Shown here in pieces: positions 21,602 through 33,267 of a stretch of DNA of 55,522 nucleotides. Origin of the DNA: Gnetum montanum (Eukaryota; Streptophyta; Gnetopsida; Gnetales; Gnetaceae); NCBI GenBank assembly GCA_015680685.1, contig MNCI01038361.1, positions 154,346 through 209,867 on the forward strand, given 5' to 3'. Below the pieces are notes generated by a model, which saw only the letters and a list, made by a program, of their open reading frames with translations, did not search any database and was not told the DNA's origin. Each line of letters begins with the position of its first letter. Positions within the stretch are counted from its first letter, which is position 1. The translations under genes and the position numbers were made by a program.

Positions 21602-22383
21602 CACAGTTCGCTGTGTTCCCACTTGGACTAGTATTTGCTTTGTCACATATGGTTTAGTCCAGAGTGAGGCGTATGATGTGATCCTAAACTAATGCTACTC
21701 CTAGAGACAATGGAGAATAATATTGATTAAACTAATGAGTAATAGGAAATGAGTCTAAGCTAGCCTAAGTGCAATGAGTATCTGTTCCTTAATCATCCGT
21801 ACACATCTTGGACCTCGTGCATGACTACTACTGGGATTACCAAGCGTAGATCCCAGGTACGCTACTGGGTTGTTAAGCAGTCACACTTAAATGCTTGTGA
21901 TTAAGTTGTACTCATTCCACATTTAACAACAAGAATAGTAAATGATGATAAATAAATATTAACTAAGAAAGCAATAAATATTAACTAAGAAAGCAATAAA
22001 TAACAAAAACAATTAACAATTAAATTAAACAATTAAACTAAGTGAATGCTATAATGATGAATTAATCTCGATCTTTATTGTTGATCATGTGCGTGTCCAA
22101 GTACGTCACACTCGAATAAAGGTTCCATACAATTACAAGCATCACACTACGGGCATGCATTAGGAAAATAATCTAACTCCTATGGAAACAAACTAAAAGA
22201 GTCTAGCTACAAATGACAAAAGGATGCCTAAATGAGGCAGAGGACCCTTTTATTTATAGGTTGGGATAGGTGGCTACGTAAACAGGGCCCTGTCGATGCA
22301 GGAAGGCTATGTCGACTGCCCTGTGTCAACCCGTCCGCGTATACGCGGCCCCATCGACGCATCGACTATTCAATGCTTCATTA
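21602..22383 (-). mobile_element. 5' LTR of element N2 (inner end lost in gap)
   Basis: Homologous to the N1 LTR (for example TATTTGCTTTGTCACATATG at 21,631) and to the truncated 3' LTR at 16,585. TATA box on the minus strand (CCTATAAATAAAAGG) near 22,250. The U3 carries CATCGACAGGGC-type modules and one GCGTATACGC at 22,337-22,346. On the minus strand it starts TAATGAAGC at 22,383. Confidence 0.8.
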
Positions 22384-22424
22384 GTAGATAAGGTGGTTGG
22401 CTATGCTCATTGTTAAGGATGTAA

Positions 22425-22691
22425 GTGGTTAGAAGTAGTTGGGATCACATGGATGTAGTAGTTGGAAGTATTTATGGCCACATGAGTGTAGGAGTTGAGA
22501 GTAGTTAGGACCACATAGGCATAGTAGTTGGGATTGATAATTTCTCAAAAACCACCCCCTCAAAGTCAACATCCAAACAACCATTCCCTCAAGGTCAACA
22601 TTCCAGCAACCAGTCCCTGAAGGTTAACATCCCAACAACCATCCCCTCAAAGTTAACATCCCAACAACCATACCCTCAAAGTTGATAACTA
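22425..22691. repeat. Two adjacent minisatellites
   Basis: 22,425-22,545 has about three units around GTAGTTGGGATCACATGG with variable length. 22,551-22,691 has nearly five 29-base units of the form ACCATCCCCTCAAAGTTAAC plus ATCCCAACA. The units of the two arrays are partly reverse complementary (GTAGTTGGGAT versus ATCCCAACAAC). Confidence 0.75.
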
Positions 22692-22699
22692 GCTCACTC

Positions 22700-24693
22700 A
22701 ACCTTAACCCCTTTATGTGTGACTATTTCATTTCATAACACACATCACATACTAATTGAAAAAGACTTATTGCTACTATCATTTGGACTAGTATCATAAA
22801 TAGAAAAAAGGTTTAGTTTTCTTATTTAATTCATTGAATTTCCATAAAGATCCTTCATTAAATATGACATCCCTACTTATAATAATACGAGTAGTACAAG
22901 GAATATAAAATTTTTATCCTTTGAAAATTCAACATACCCAATAAAAATATATACTTCAAATTTTGCATTCAATTTGTTTTTGCTTCCATCAACTACATGT
23001 ACATATGCAGGATAGCTAAATATTCTCAAATGTCAACTCTAGGTGTATCCTAACACTAAGCTTCCTTTGGTGTCTTATTCCAAATCTACTTTGTAGGACT
23101 CATGTTAATCAAATAAACTATAGTATCACATGCATCAATCCAAAAATTATTAGGAAGTTTTTTATCTTTTGGCATACTATGAGCTATTTCTATGATGGTG
23201 TGATTTTTTCTCTATGTCACATCATTTTCTTATGGTATGTAAAGATTCATGAACTATATTCTAATGTCATGGTAGTCAAAAAAATTATAAAAATTCACTA
23301 CATAAATACTCTCCTCTTCTATCTAAACATAAACATTTAATATTATAATCACTTTGATTTTCTAGAAGTTCTTAAATCTCTTAAAATATTTTAATGTCTT
23401 TTATTTATTCTTTATGAAATAAACCCAAGTATGCCTTGAAAAATCATCAAGAAATTTGAGAAAATATGAATATTCTCCAATGTATGATGTTTGCATCTTA
23501 CCACATATATCTATATGCACCAATTGTAATAGCTCTTTTACTCGTCACTATGAAATTTTCTAAAAGGACTTCTGATGTTCCTTTCTAAAAGCATAACATT
23601 TACATACATACAAAGGATATTTAACTTCTAGCAAATTTCTCACCATTCTCTTTTTATGGAGAAGTTGAAGGCTCTAAAAGTTCAAATGATCATAATGCAT
23701 ATGCTAAAGAACTGATTCATCAATAATAGTTGCAAAGGACTGTAATTGTATACAAGATAAATATAAATGAAATAATTTATTTTTTTCATCTAATAGTGGG
23801 CAATAAACTTATTATTCAAATCAAGAATTTTGTAACAATTTTCATGAAACACCAACTTCAAACCTTTGCTATCCAACTATTCAATACTAAGAAGATTATG
23901 ATTCAACTTAAGCACATATAAAATATCAAATATACTAATTTCTTTACAAATGTAATATTGGAGTGTTATTTAAATTACCTTTACCCTTTATCTCAATATC
24001 TAAAGCATCACAAAAATCACATTTTTTGTGAAATATTTCATTAATCTTAGAAAAATAAGCACATAAATCATATGATTTGTGCATTCACTATCTAAAATCC
24101 ATGGATCATTTTCCTTTTGAAATGAATTAGATTGAAAGCTCAATTCATCCACTTTATGAAAAAAAATAAACATTTTTCTTTAACTTTTTCTTCTTTAATA
24201 TAATTTGATTTAGAATTCCCCATGTCACCTCTTTTTTCTAGCATTTTGATTCATAGTTCCTAAATTGATGATAGTACATGCATTTAACATTGCTTTTAAA
24301 ACTATTCCCTATATGTACTCTTCTACCTTTTCCTCTCCCATGTAGAAAACCTGTATCTTCTTCCTCTTGATGATGATTCATCTCTGTCTGTGATGATGCG
24401 CCATCTTCAATTTTAGTACTTATTTGTAGTACTCAAGAAACTGATTCTTCTCATAATTTTAACTTGTCTTCATAAGCTTGCAAAGATTCAATAAGTTGTA
24501 CAACTTCTAATTTTTTTCAAATTCTAATGTTCTTCAATTGTAGTACAAATTGCATCAAACTTTAGTTAAATAGTATAAATAATTTTTTAATTTTTTTTAA
24601 CAATTACTTTTTTTGAAATCATTTCACCTTGAGAATGTAACTAATTAACAATATCTTAAACCCTAAGAGCATATTGAGTATTTCATCATAAGG
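22700..24693 (-). pseudogene. pol (copia): Copia element remnant: integrase, GAG-pre-integrase, protease, gag tail
   Basis: Minus-strand Ty1/copia coding sequence, read right to left. Gag end with AIEESKDL-like helices degenerated and SLQAYEDKLKL near 24,480; a zinc-knuckle remnant CMYYHQFRNYESKC near 24,290; protease start PWILDSECTNHM near 24,110; GAG-pre-integrase around 23,900-23,560; integrase core LVHIDICGKMQTSYIGEYSY and FLDDFSRHTWVYF at about 23,530-23,400, then DRRGEYLCSEF, IIEIAHSMPK, LPNNFWIDACDTIVYLIN near 23,140. It stops near 22,750 shortly after the integrase C-terminus, and no RT was found. The gag start lies beyond element B at 36,400-36,870. Many stops and frameshifts. Confidence 0.8.
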
Positions 24694-25578
24694 TGATGAG
24701 TCGTCATTGGTTGGCTACGTCAACACATCTCACCCTACTTCAACAAGGCCTTGTCAACACAATGTCTATCCGTCAACTATAAATACATGCCTACCAACTA
24801 CATTGATGGAGAGTCTAGATTTCAATAGTAGTGAAGCTCTTGCATTTTTTTCATTCAAAATTTAGAAAATATTTTCCCCGAGTGCCCACAGTAGGAGTCA
24901 TTGAGTGTACAGATCTTTATTTGAGCATTATTGTACCTGAGCATGATAGTGTGTGTGGCAATAAAGACAACCTTTCTAATAAACCTTCCACCACTTTGGA
25001 TAGATTAGCTATTTTATTTATGCATTTAATGTTTTCAATTATTTATTAAATGCTTTCAATTAGTTAACAAATATTTTCTAGTAATTACATTAATGAGAAA
25101 ATTAAGCAAGATAGATTACACACATAAGAATGACTACTTCGAGCATAACATGTATTCGCTTCGTAATCCTAGCAGCATTATCACTTGGTACGCCCTGTAG
25201 TATAGTGTTTGGTTGCCCAGTAGTGGATATGTGGGTTCAAGATGTGTATAGAAAGTGGGAATAGGTACTTATATTAGGATTAGTTAAATGATTAGTTAAT
25301 TAGTAATTTAGATTAATTAATTAAACTCCTTTTATCAACATTTCAAGCACCAAAATATAAAATACAAAATGATAAATATTAGATGCCTTAGTTACACTTA
25401 ACCATACCAACGTATATCACAAGTGTAATTGGGAGGACAATGATTGACCTTAAGGCTAGATTCACTTTCTAAAGGGCTAGTGCACTGGAAATGATAAAGT
25501 CTGCGGAATTCAACTGGATCATGCGTGAATTTTTTATGATTTGTATGGTTGGGGATATGGGTACCTTACTACTCATCA
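24694..25578 (+). mobile_element. 5' LTR of element B (885 bases)
   Basis: Begins TGATGAGT, ends ACTCATCA. TATA box CTATAAATAC at 24,778-24,787. U3 has about two degenerate CAACAAGGCCTTGTCAACAC modules before the TATA box. Aligns along its length with the 3' LTR at 35,426. Confidence 0.92.
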
Positions 25579-25579
25579 T

Positions 25580-25597
25580 TGGTGCCATTGCTAGGGA
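25580..25597 (+). other. Primer-binding site of element B (tRNA-Asp type)
   Basis: TGGTGCCATTGCTAGGGA, one base after the LTR end. It matches TGGCGCCGTTGCCGGGGA, the complement of plant tRNA-Asp 3' end used by Athila-like elements, except for four changes, all of transition type at or next to CpG sites. Confidence 0.85.
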
Positions 25598-25732
25598 CTT
25601 TGTTTGTGGAACGTGCACTATTTAGGTCTAAGTGAATACCACTAATATCGTTGTACGAACCTAAAAGCCAATAACATTCCCACTAAACATAAATTATAAA
25701 AGCACACTAACAATTTCATTTTTTTTTACAAA

Positions 25733-28160
25733 ATGTCTTCGTCTTCTTGTAAGCTTAGAGATATCAAACCATGGATTCCACAAAAATGCAAGGTGGTATA
25801 CACTCATCTAGATAAGTTTATGCCAAATTTCACCTTCATCCTACATCAGGATGAACAGATGCAATGGTGTGATATGGAGGGCAATGTCATTTTGTCCCCT
25901 GATAGATCTTTTCCTAGAATGATGTTTAAAACCCTTAAGAAGTTGAGCATAGCATATCTCCATGAAGAGTACATTATGGATGGATATGATAGTCGGAATT
26001 ATTGTCCCATTGAAACACAACGTAAGTGAGATAAACATCATGAGAGACTCCATGAAGCTACAAAGGGGAAACATTACACTAACCCCTTATTCCTACTAGA
26101 TTAAGAGGACAATGAGGATCCTCCCTTGGAAGTTTTTCAACATGAGGATTCTCCACCCCTTGTTACTAATGGTAAGGGTGTGAACTTGAACTTGTGATCA
26201 ACTATTCATAAACTAGGTTCAAGAAATAGTGATAGCCAAGGTAGGGACTTAGGTGAACATCGTAATAACAAGGGATCTAGTGATGGTGATCGTAAAAAGC
26301 ATAAGAGTGGTGATGGACACCATAGTGGAAGTGGCGATCCACCTTCCTCTTAATCCAATTCCAAACATTCCTCTTCATCTAATGATTCTCATGGAATCAA
26401 CCATCGAGATAACCGTGATGAAGGTGATCGACGAAATAACAATGATCGTGAAGGTTTCCAAAATCGAAGGGGTGGTCAAAACCATCATCAACATAGTGAT
26501 GATGATAAACCTTTACTGGTAACTTGAAGTATGGTTAACATTGTGGAGGCAGTAAGAATTCCAACTAGGCACATAAAGGATGTTTTCCTAGATATGAACA
26601 ATATCCCAAGATTTGAGGGGGGATACAATTCTAATTCGCAAACACATCACAAGCTTTCAAGATGCTTGTGCCTTACAAAACATTGAAAATGAGTGGCAAA
26701 AACTGAAGCTTTTCTTAAGGATACTCATTAAGGAAGCTGAAAGTTTGTACTAGTCCTTAGAATTAGAATCTATCTAAAGATGGAGTACCATGTTAGAGTT
26801 GTTCAATGAAAAATATCAAATGTACTCTAGAGTGTCTAACCTAAGAAGGAAAATCCAAGGTTCTAAACAAGAAGCACATGAACCCTTAGATGCCACCATG
26901 AATAGATACTATTTACTCCTACACAAATGCCTTGGCCAAGGTCAATCTTAGAGGAAACAACTTCGCCACATCATAGATGGGCTCAAGGTAGAAACAAGAA
27001 GAACCCTTGGGGTGTATGCCCAAGGGAGGTTGTTTGAAATAAGAGCTCATCATATCCAAAGGCTAATTGAGCAGGTAGCAAAAGAAGAAGGTGAGCTATG
27101 AAAAAGGGAGAGTTCTAAAGAGTATAATAGGGATCCATCCATCATAAAATAAGAGGTCTTATTTTCTAACTAGGAGGAGTCATCAATTCCTAAAGTGGTG
27201 AATAGAAAGATATTATTTCAGCCAAGGTTGACAAGTAATGAGACTCTTTGGATGAAAATTTTCAAACTTCTTTGAAGATTGCTAAATAATCCAAAGAGAA
27301 AAAGGGTGATCATAATCATAGATAGTGAAAAGAAGCCAAACGTGCCTACCAAAGAGGTAAGGGCAAAGTTGTTGCAGCAGAGGAAGTTGTGGAATTTGAC
27401 TCTAACGATGGAACTGAATGTGACATCTATCAATATGAACATCCAAAGTGATGCTACCTTATGGTGTCACACTTACAAGAGTCTAGAATGTATGCATTAA
27501 ACCCTCACCTAGCATGTAGACAAGCTCCAAGACGATTACCATACCCTCAAGGCAATCCAAGGTAGTTCCACCAATAGCAACAAGCTTACTACCCTAGTGG
27601 AACTCCTCCATAACCTTATGAATAATACCAATAGTGGCACCAACCACAATCATGGGGAATTCCACCGCCAAGGTAGTAGTACCCGTATAGGTAATTAGAT
27701 ATATATGGGTACTATGTTCAACAACCCATCTCCCCTATTGGTTCGACAAGTCATGCATCATTTCAGCATCACTATTTCCCTTTAGAGGACCACCAAACAC
27801 ATTCACCATATATTCGAGGGGAAAACCCATATTTATATCCTTATCATCCTCCACATCCCTATGCACCTACAACTCTAGCTTCAACCCAATTACCTCTTGC
27901 TTCATCTATGCAATGTGAGATTCCTCCACAACCACAACAACAAAATGCTACAAGGGTTGTACACTCACAACCAATTTTTCAACCAAGTGATCGAGATAAT
28001 CAATCAAGGAAATGACCTTTCTTCTAGCCCAGTAGTCCTCTTTAGCCCTCACAACCTACTCTAGCTAATCATCCTACATCTCTAGTACCCTCATCCTCTA
28101 CATCAAATACCTTCAAGCACCATTCAAACCAAGTGCCACCTAGGATCCACACTATAATGC
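25733..28160 (+). pseudogene. gag: Gag of element B
   Basis: Starts at ATG 25,733 (MSSSSCKLRDIKPW), open for 98 codons; then stops. N-terminal domain VVYTHLDKFMPNFTFILHQ is shared with C (46,277) and N3. A charged His/Asp/Arg-rich linker (26,220-26,520) follows, then the gag core with IPRFEGGY near 26,610, a frameshift, FQDACALQNIENEWQKLKLF near 26,660, STMLELFNEKYQMYSR near 26,790 and HIIDGLKVETRRTLGVYAQG near 26,970. A knuckle remnant CDIYQYEHPK lies near 27,420, then a Pro/Gln/Tyr-rich tail to about 28,150. Several stops and at least one frameshift. Confidence 0.85.
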
Positions 28161-28651
28161 TAGCTCATGCTATTTCTAATTGGATTAAGGCTAGTAGCCT
28201 TCCTACAAAAAGATTTCATCCAGGAAGTCTACTCATCTTTCTATAGATTACTAGACAAGAGCCATGTAAGGCTTTTCTTGGCTCTAGTTCTAGAGTTAAC
28301 CTCATCTCCCATGATATGTAGAAGGTGTGGAACCTACCAACTCTTAAGAAGAGAAATATCTATCTAGAATTAGCAGATCAGTTGATTATGGTCCCTTTGG
28401 AATTAGTAGAGGACATTGTAACCATAGTTTATGGGTGGTCCTATCTTGTTGATTTTCTGGTCATCAAGGTGCACAATTGCAAAAGTGACTTTCCCATCAT
28501 CATGGGAAGGGCTTGGTTAAGCATGGTCAATGCACAGATGGGTATAAGGGACGTATCTCTCAAAATATCTAAGGAAAGTAAGTTAGGAAAAATTGAGAAG
28601 AAGCGTATTCCATGCATCACGTACAATGATAACAAGTGCAATTGCATGTAA
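28160..28651 (+). pseudogene. pro: Protease of element B
   Basis: Aspartic protease region. The active site reads FLGSSSRVNLIS (28,277 onward) where element C has LLDSGSRVNLIF, so the catalytic Asp codon is now GGC (28,280-28,282). The second conserved segment FPIIMGRAWLSMVNAQMGI lies at about 28,492-28,545. The frame shifts near 28,320. Continues into the spacer before RT with no break of synteny relative to C. Confidence 0.8.
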
Positions 28652-29149
28652 AATATTTGGTCAATCAAAAGCACATACATTAAGGCATGCAATTAGTATG
28701 CACAAGAAACTAATATTCAATGGTGTTTGTACATAGTAGCCACAAAGCAGGATGGCACCCAATGGTTAATAGCTAATTCAGATAGTAGCACAATATGCAT
28801 GGAGCCAACTGAGAGTCTAACTTGTGCATATGTTGAAGGCATAGATAAAATTAAAAAAGTCCATTCCCAAATCTCTAATGAGGATGATGATAATTGTTGG
28901 GGAGAGTTGCAGATCCTTGATCACTTCAAGTAGGAGCCCTTGGAACTAAAAACTTTACCAATAGGGATGGATTATGAATTTCTAAAGAATGGTAAATTGA
29001 TCATCATTAATGCCAAACTTGCTCTTGAATAAATAGAAAAGTTGTTGCTTGGTCATATCCAACGCTAACAGCAATCGATCCAAGGATATGCTAGCACCAC
29101 ATCTACACTAACCTAGCCATGAAGCATAGAAGGTAACTACAGAGATGGC

Positions 29150-29790
29150 TAAACCCCAAATTGAAGGACATTGTTGAGGAGATAAAGAAACTCCTCAAGG
29201 TAGGGTTTATCTATCCAATCAAGGATAGTGAGTGGGTTAGCCCACACGTAATTTTACCAAATAAAGATGATAAATGGCGAGTTTGCATTGACTTTAGGTT
29301 GTTAAATATGGCAACATTCAAGGATCACTTTCCTTTTCCATTTGTGAATCAAGTATTAGACACCATATCCGAGAATTGTTATTATAGTTTCTTGGACAAT
29401 TATAGTGGCGATAACCAAATCCAAATTATGCCAGAAGACTAGGCAAAGAAAACATTCACAAGGCCTTGTAGGACTTTTGCATATTGTAAAATGCCATTTG
29501 GCATATGCAATGCTCCTACAACATTTGAACACTTGGTCCTTAGTATCTTTCAACAACAGATTGGTAGTGGTGTTGAAGTCTTCATGGATGAATTCTCCAC
29601 CTATGTAACTACCTTTGAGTAAGCCTTGGACTAACTTGAGCAAGCACTGAAGAGATGTGTTGAGATAAAGTTATGGCTCAACTAGCAAAAGAGCCATATC
29701 TTGGTCTAAGAAGGCATTATTCTAGGGCACTGAATTTCATAGAAAGGGATTGAGGTAGAACCAAAAAGATAGGGGTCATCCAAGAAATAA
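29150..29790 (+). pseudogene. pol (RT): Reverse transcriptase of element B
   Basis: Ty3/gypsy RT: EEIKKLLKVGFIYPIKDSEW at about 29,170, VISPH/VILPNKDDKWRVCIDF at 29,250-29,295, SFLDNYSGDNQIQI near 29,390, KMPFGICNAPTTFEHL near 29,490. The catalytic box reads VFMDEFSTY at about 29,580: the second Asp is Glu (GAA, 29,590-29,592), while element C keeps MDDF. Stop codons at 29,440 and further on. Followed by RNase H. Confidence 0.85.
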
Positions 29791-30420
29791 CACACCAACC
29801 AAAGACCATTAAAGATGTTCAATCATTCCTTGGACACATTGGTTGCTACCAATGCTTTATTGAGAATTTCTCTAAGATTACAAAGTTGTTGGTAGAACTT
29901 ACAAAGAAAGAAGTACCTTTCATTTTGACCAAGGAATGTGAAAATGCATTCTAATAATTAAAAGAGAAACTCATAGAAACACTAATCCTACAAGCACCAA
30001 ATTAGTCCAAACCAGTCCATATCGTGACAAACACATCTAACTATGCTTTAGGAGTAGTGCTCATGTAGATGGATGATAAGAAACGTTTATATTATATCTA
30101 TTGTGCGAGTCAAAGCATTGTGGAAGCATAGTTAAATTACACCACCATAGGGAATGAATTAATGGCAGTGATGTATGTGTTAGAAAATTTTAGACATTAT
30201 GTGCTAGCTTACAAAGTTTTTGTACATATGAACCATAGTGTAATTCGCTTTGTTATGAATAAGTTGATGGTGAGCCCTCATGTTATATGGTGGCTTGTGA
30301 TCTTGAAAGAATTCAATCTTACTATGGTAGATCAAAAATGGATTGAGAATGTGATCACTGACCATCTTTCTTGGTTAAGATGGAATAACAAAGAGGAGAA
30401 GAGCCCACTTTCTGATTAGT
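29791..30420 (+). pseudogene. pol (RH): RNase H of element B
   Basis: Connection segment KDVQSFLGHIGCYQCFI near 29,812, then RNase H: VHIVTNTSNYALGVVLM near 30,020, ELMAVMYVLENFRHYVL near 30,160, VHMNHSVIRFVMNKL near 30,225 and the end VITDHLSWLRW near 30,355. The early Asp is replaced (VTNTSNYA, where C keeps IIDASSYA). Stops near 30,069, 30,131 and others. Confidence 0.8.
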
Positions 30421-31610
30421 TTTCAGACAAACTCCTCTTTACTGGAGCAATAAATGAAAAAATGCCCAAAAAAGTAATATGGTATATTGGCATCCTCACA
30501 TATCTTCTCACTTAAGAGATGCCACAAGACTTAGATTTTAGGAAAAATGAACAATTTCTTTCTCAAGTCAAATACTTTATGGAAATCAATGGACACCTTT
30601 ACAAGGTGTGTACCAATGGCTTGATCTATTGGTGTGTCCTTGATGAAGATCAACTGTGCATTCTCTAGAGTGCTCATGAAGGACCTTGCATAGGCCACTA
30701 TGCAAGGAGACACATGGCCATAAAAATTCTAATGGCAAGATACTATTGGCCCATGATCTTTAGGGATGTCCACCAATTTGTGAAGTCTTGTAAACATTGT
30801 CAACATGATGGGGGGATGACCACTTGTATGGAAGGTCCTCAATAGTGGATTCAACCACTAGAACCTTTTGACATATGGGGAGTTGACTTCATGGGTCCCA
30901 TCACATCTATGTCTAATGGGAAAGCATATATTATAGTAGCAATTGACTATTGCACAAAATGGTCTAAAGTGGCAGCTATTATAGATTGCACATCATCCAC
31001 TACCACTAAATTTATACAACAACATATTGTAAATAAGTTTTGGATGCCACATTCACTAGTTTCTGATAATGGGACCCATTTCATAGGTGCCACATTTAGA
31101 AAATTAATGCAATTCTTGAGGGTAGAACATAAATTAACAACACCTTACCACCCCTAAGCCAACAGTCAAGTAAATGTAACCAACCAAGAGATTACAAAAA
31201 TATTAACTTGAACCATTAGCAAATATAGGAAGGATTGAAGCACAAAACTTAATGATGCTCTCTGGGCTTACTGATCAACTTTGAAACTTCTTATTGGATA
31301 TTCTCCCTATGAGTTAGTGTATGGGAAACTTTCAATGCTCCTAATTCAATCTGAGCGCTGTACACTTTCAATGCCACAACCTTAGAATTAGGAAAGTAAG
31401 GTTTTAGCTAGGAGATAAGGTCCTCTATTGGAACCCCACACATGTGCCTCAAAATGAAAATTTTCAAACATTGTGGGAGGGACCTTATATAATTGATCAA
31501 ACCTTTCCCTTTGGGGCCATGATAATTTACAAACATGGCAACCAAAATAAAAAGTAGTTAGTCAATATCTAACAAATTAAACCTTTCCTAGAATCAAGAT
31601 AGGCCAGTGT
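30421..31610 (+). pseudogene. pol (IN): Integrase of element B
   Basis: HHCC domain AHEGPCIGHYARR near 30,670 and CKHCQHDGG near 30,795. Core: first Asp in IWGVDFMGPI (about 30,880), second Asp in LVSDNGTHFIGATF (about 31,060), but the Glu position reads SQVNVTNQE near 31,165 (Asn; element C has NGQVEVTNREI). C-terminal part GPYIIDQTFPFGAMII near 31,480. Relative to C about 150 bases are missing between roughly 31,345 and 31,400. Stops throughout. Confidence 0.85.
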
Positions 31611-32719
31611 AAATACCACATCAATTGATGGACATCCATGTTCTATTTTTTGGATCTTCTCCCAACTCAATCATAGGGGAGATAGCCATATGTGCTAATT
31701 ATTACCATGGTCTCTTAGTTTTTCTCTTTTTTATTTTTATTTTTTTTTTTCACATTTTTGATTTTACAAATTTTTTATTTTTGGATTTTTCTAATTTNCA
31801 ATGATGGGAATTTAAAGCACATCCCTTCGACACGAATAATCCTCACATGGTGTGGTTCCCATTTTAAAAAAAACACAAAAAAACACAAAAAATGGGAATT
31901 CAAAGCACATCCCTTGGACAAATAAAAGGGCTATAAGCACTAGTTATGAGACTCGAAAGACATACACTTATGTCTGAAGGTCCCCAATAACTAAGGCCCT
32001 CTCTCTCTCACTTCCTACTTCTCTTTCCTTTTTGTGGAATGGTGGTTGTCTTACGGGGATACTCTTGTGTCTCAAATGGGTGGATCACTCTTAGAGTGGT
32101 GATGTGAAGTCACTGAAAGAAGATGGCTTTGGTCTGGATTGAGGATGGAACTTCTCAAGTCATTTTAACCACAACTCCACAAGGAATTTCTTATGACCTC
32201 AATTTGGAACTTCATTCCACCTTCTCTATCATCCATCCATGCTACCATAACTCACATCGTTGTCATGTTCTATGTTATGCTCTATGTCTTAGTTTGATGT
32301 ATTAGGATTCTTGAGTGGATTCTTTTGTGTTGGTCCTTAATTTTTCATGATCATTAAATTGACTATGGGGCCCATGAATGCCTTAGTTGAGGTTATGCAA
32401 AGGAAAAAAGGGTATGAGCCTACTATGGGAAGGACCCACTTGCATAGCATTTGGCTTTATTACTGAAGGTTCCTTACCTTTGACATCACTACAATCTTAT
32501 GTTTTGTATTTTACATTATGTAAACTGCTCAGTACTCCTTAATCTTTCATTACATTCATCCATTAAATTAATTTTCCTCCATTTTTTCAAATTTATGAAC
32601 CTCAATGCTCTCTTCTCATAATTTCATGCTATTATTGGCCTTCTAAGCTTTCATTTGATCCCAATTTCATCAAAAAAACTCCTTGTATTTTGAAAGCTTA
32701 ACCAAAGTCAATGGAAGTC
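31611..32719 (+). other. Non-coding spacer between integrase and accessory promoter, element B
   Basis: No credible frame. It contains T-rich runs, a single N at 31,798, and two related copies of GGGAATTYAAAGCACATCCC (31,805 and 31,893). Most of it aligns with 51,651-53,250 of element C, so it is an inherited part of the family. Confidence 0.6.
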
Positions 32720-32736
32720 TATAGTGGTCAGCAACT

Positions 32737-32815
32737 GCATTGACGAGGCCTCATTAACAGAATTGATCACATCGACAAGGCCTCATCAATGTAGTGCAAA
32801 AATACTATATATACC
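32737..32815 (+). promoter_or_regulatory. Internal promoter-like module of element B accessory ORF
   Basis: Two copies of a U3-type module (CATTGACGAGGCCTCATT at 32,738 and CATCGACAAGGCCTCATCAA at 32,769) followed 20 bases later by a TATA box CTATATATACC (32,805-32,815). The LTR U3 of the same element has the same modules 15-35 bases before its own TATA box. Element C has the equivalent at 53,261-53,340. Confidence 0.65.
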
Positions 32816-32959
32816 ATGAAACACTTTGAATTTTTTTGGAATTTTCTCATAACACATGGGGAACTTTGCAATTTTTCAGAGACCAAAACCTTCTAGAGTT
32901 CATAACTTTCAAACTATTTGTTCAATTCACTCCATTTTTTGATTCTGCACTTATCGAAG

Positions 32960-33267
32960 GTAAGATCTTTATAGTGGGAACCACAAACCTTAAGGTTTCC
33001 AATGTAATTTTTGAAAATTTTTTCTAACTCTCCAAAGGGTTAGTAACCTTAATCATATATAAACATAAGCTTTTTACAAGTTAACCCTTCCAACAATCTC
33101 TAAGAATATTTATCAATGATAAGGCATAAATAGAAATAATAATTGAGTTAATTAAATCAGCTATAATAACAACTTAACCACATGTAACTACCTTCAATTG
33201 TTAAGGTATCCCAATTATTTTAAGGTTACACAATGATTGCAAATCCATGGTTCTATTGTGATTACAG
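32960..33267 (+). other. Candidate 5' UTR intron of the element B accessory ORF
   Basis: Donor CGAAG/GTAAGATC at 32,960 and acceptor TTGTGATTACAG ending at 33,267, immediately before an ATG at 33,268. AT-rich in between. Element C shows a matching acceptor (TTGTGATCAG) at 53,784 and a weaker donor (GAAGTAAAC) at 53,468. Confidence 0.6.

Noticed and set aside
21244-21657. Open frames spanning the gap
   Set aside because: They are open only because N codons contain no stop.
22551-22691. CRISPR-like array (29-base units)
   Set aside because: Units are contiguous with no unique spacers, in a plant genome; an ordinary minisatellite.
22700-24693. Host gene in the AT-rich region
   Set aside because: Minus-strand translation gives clear copia integrase and protease motifs.
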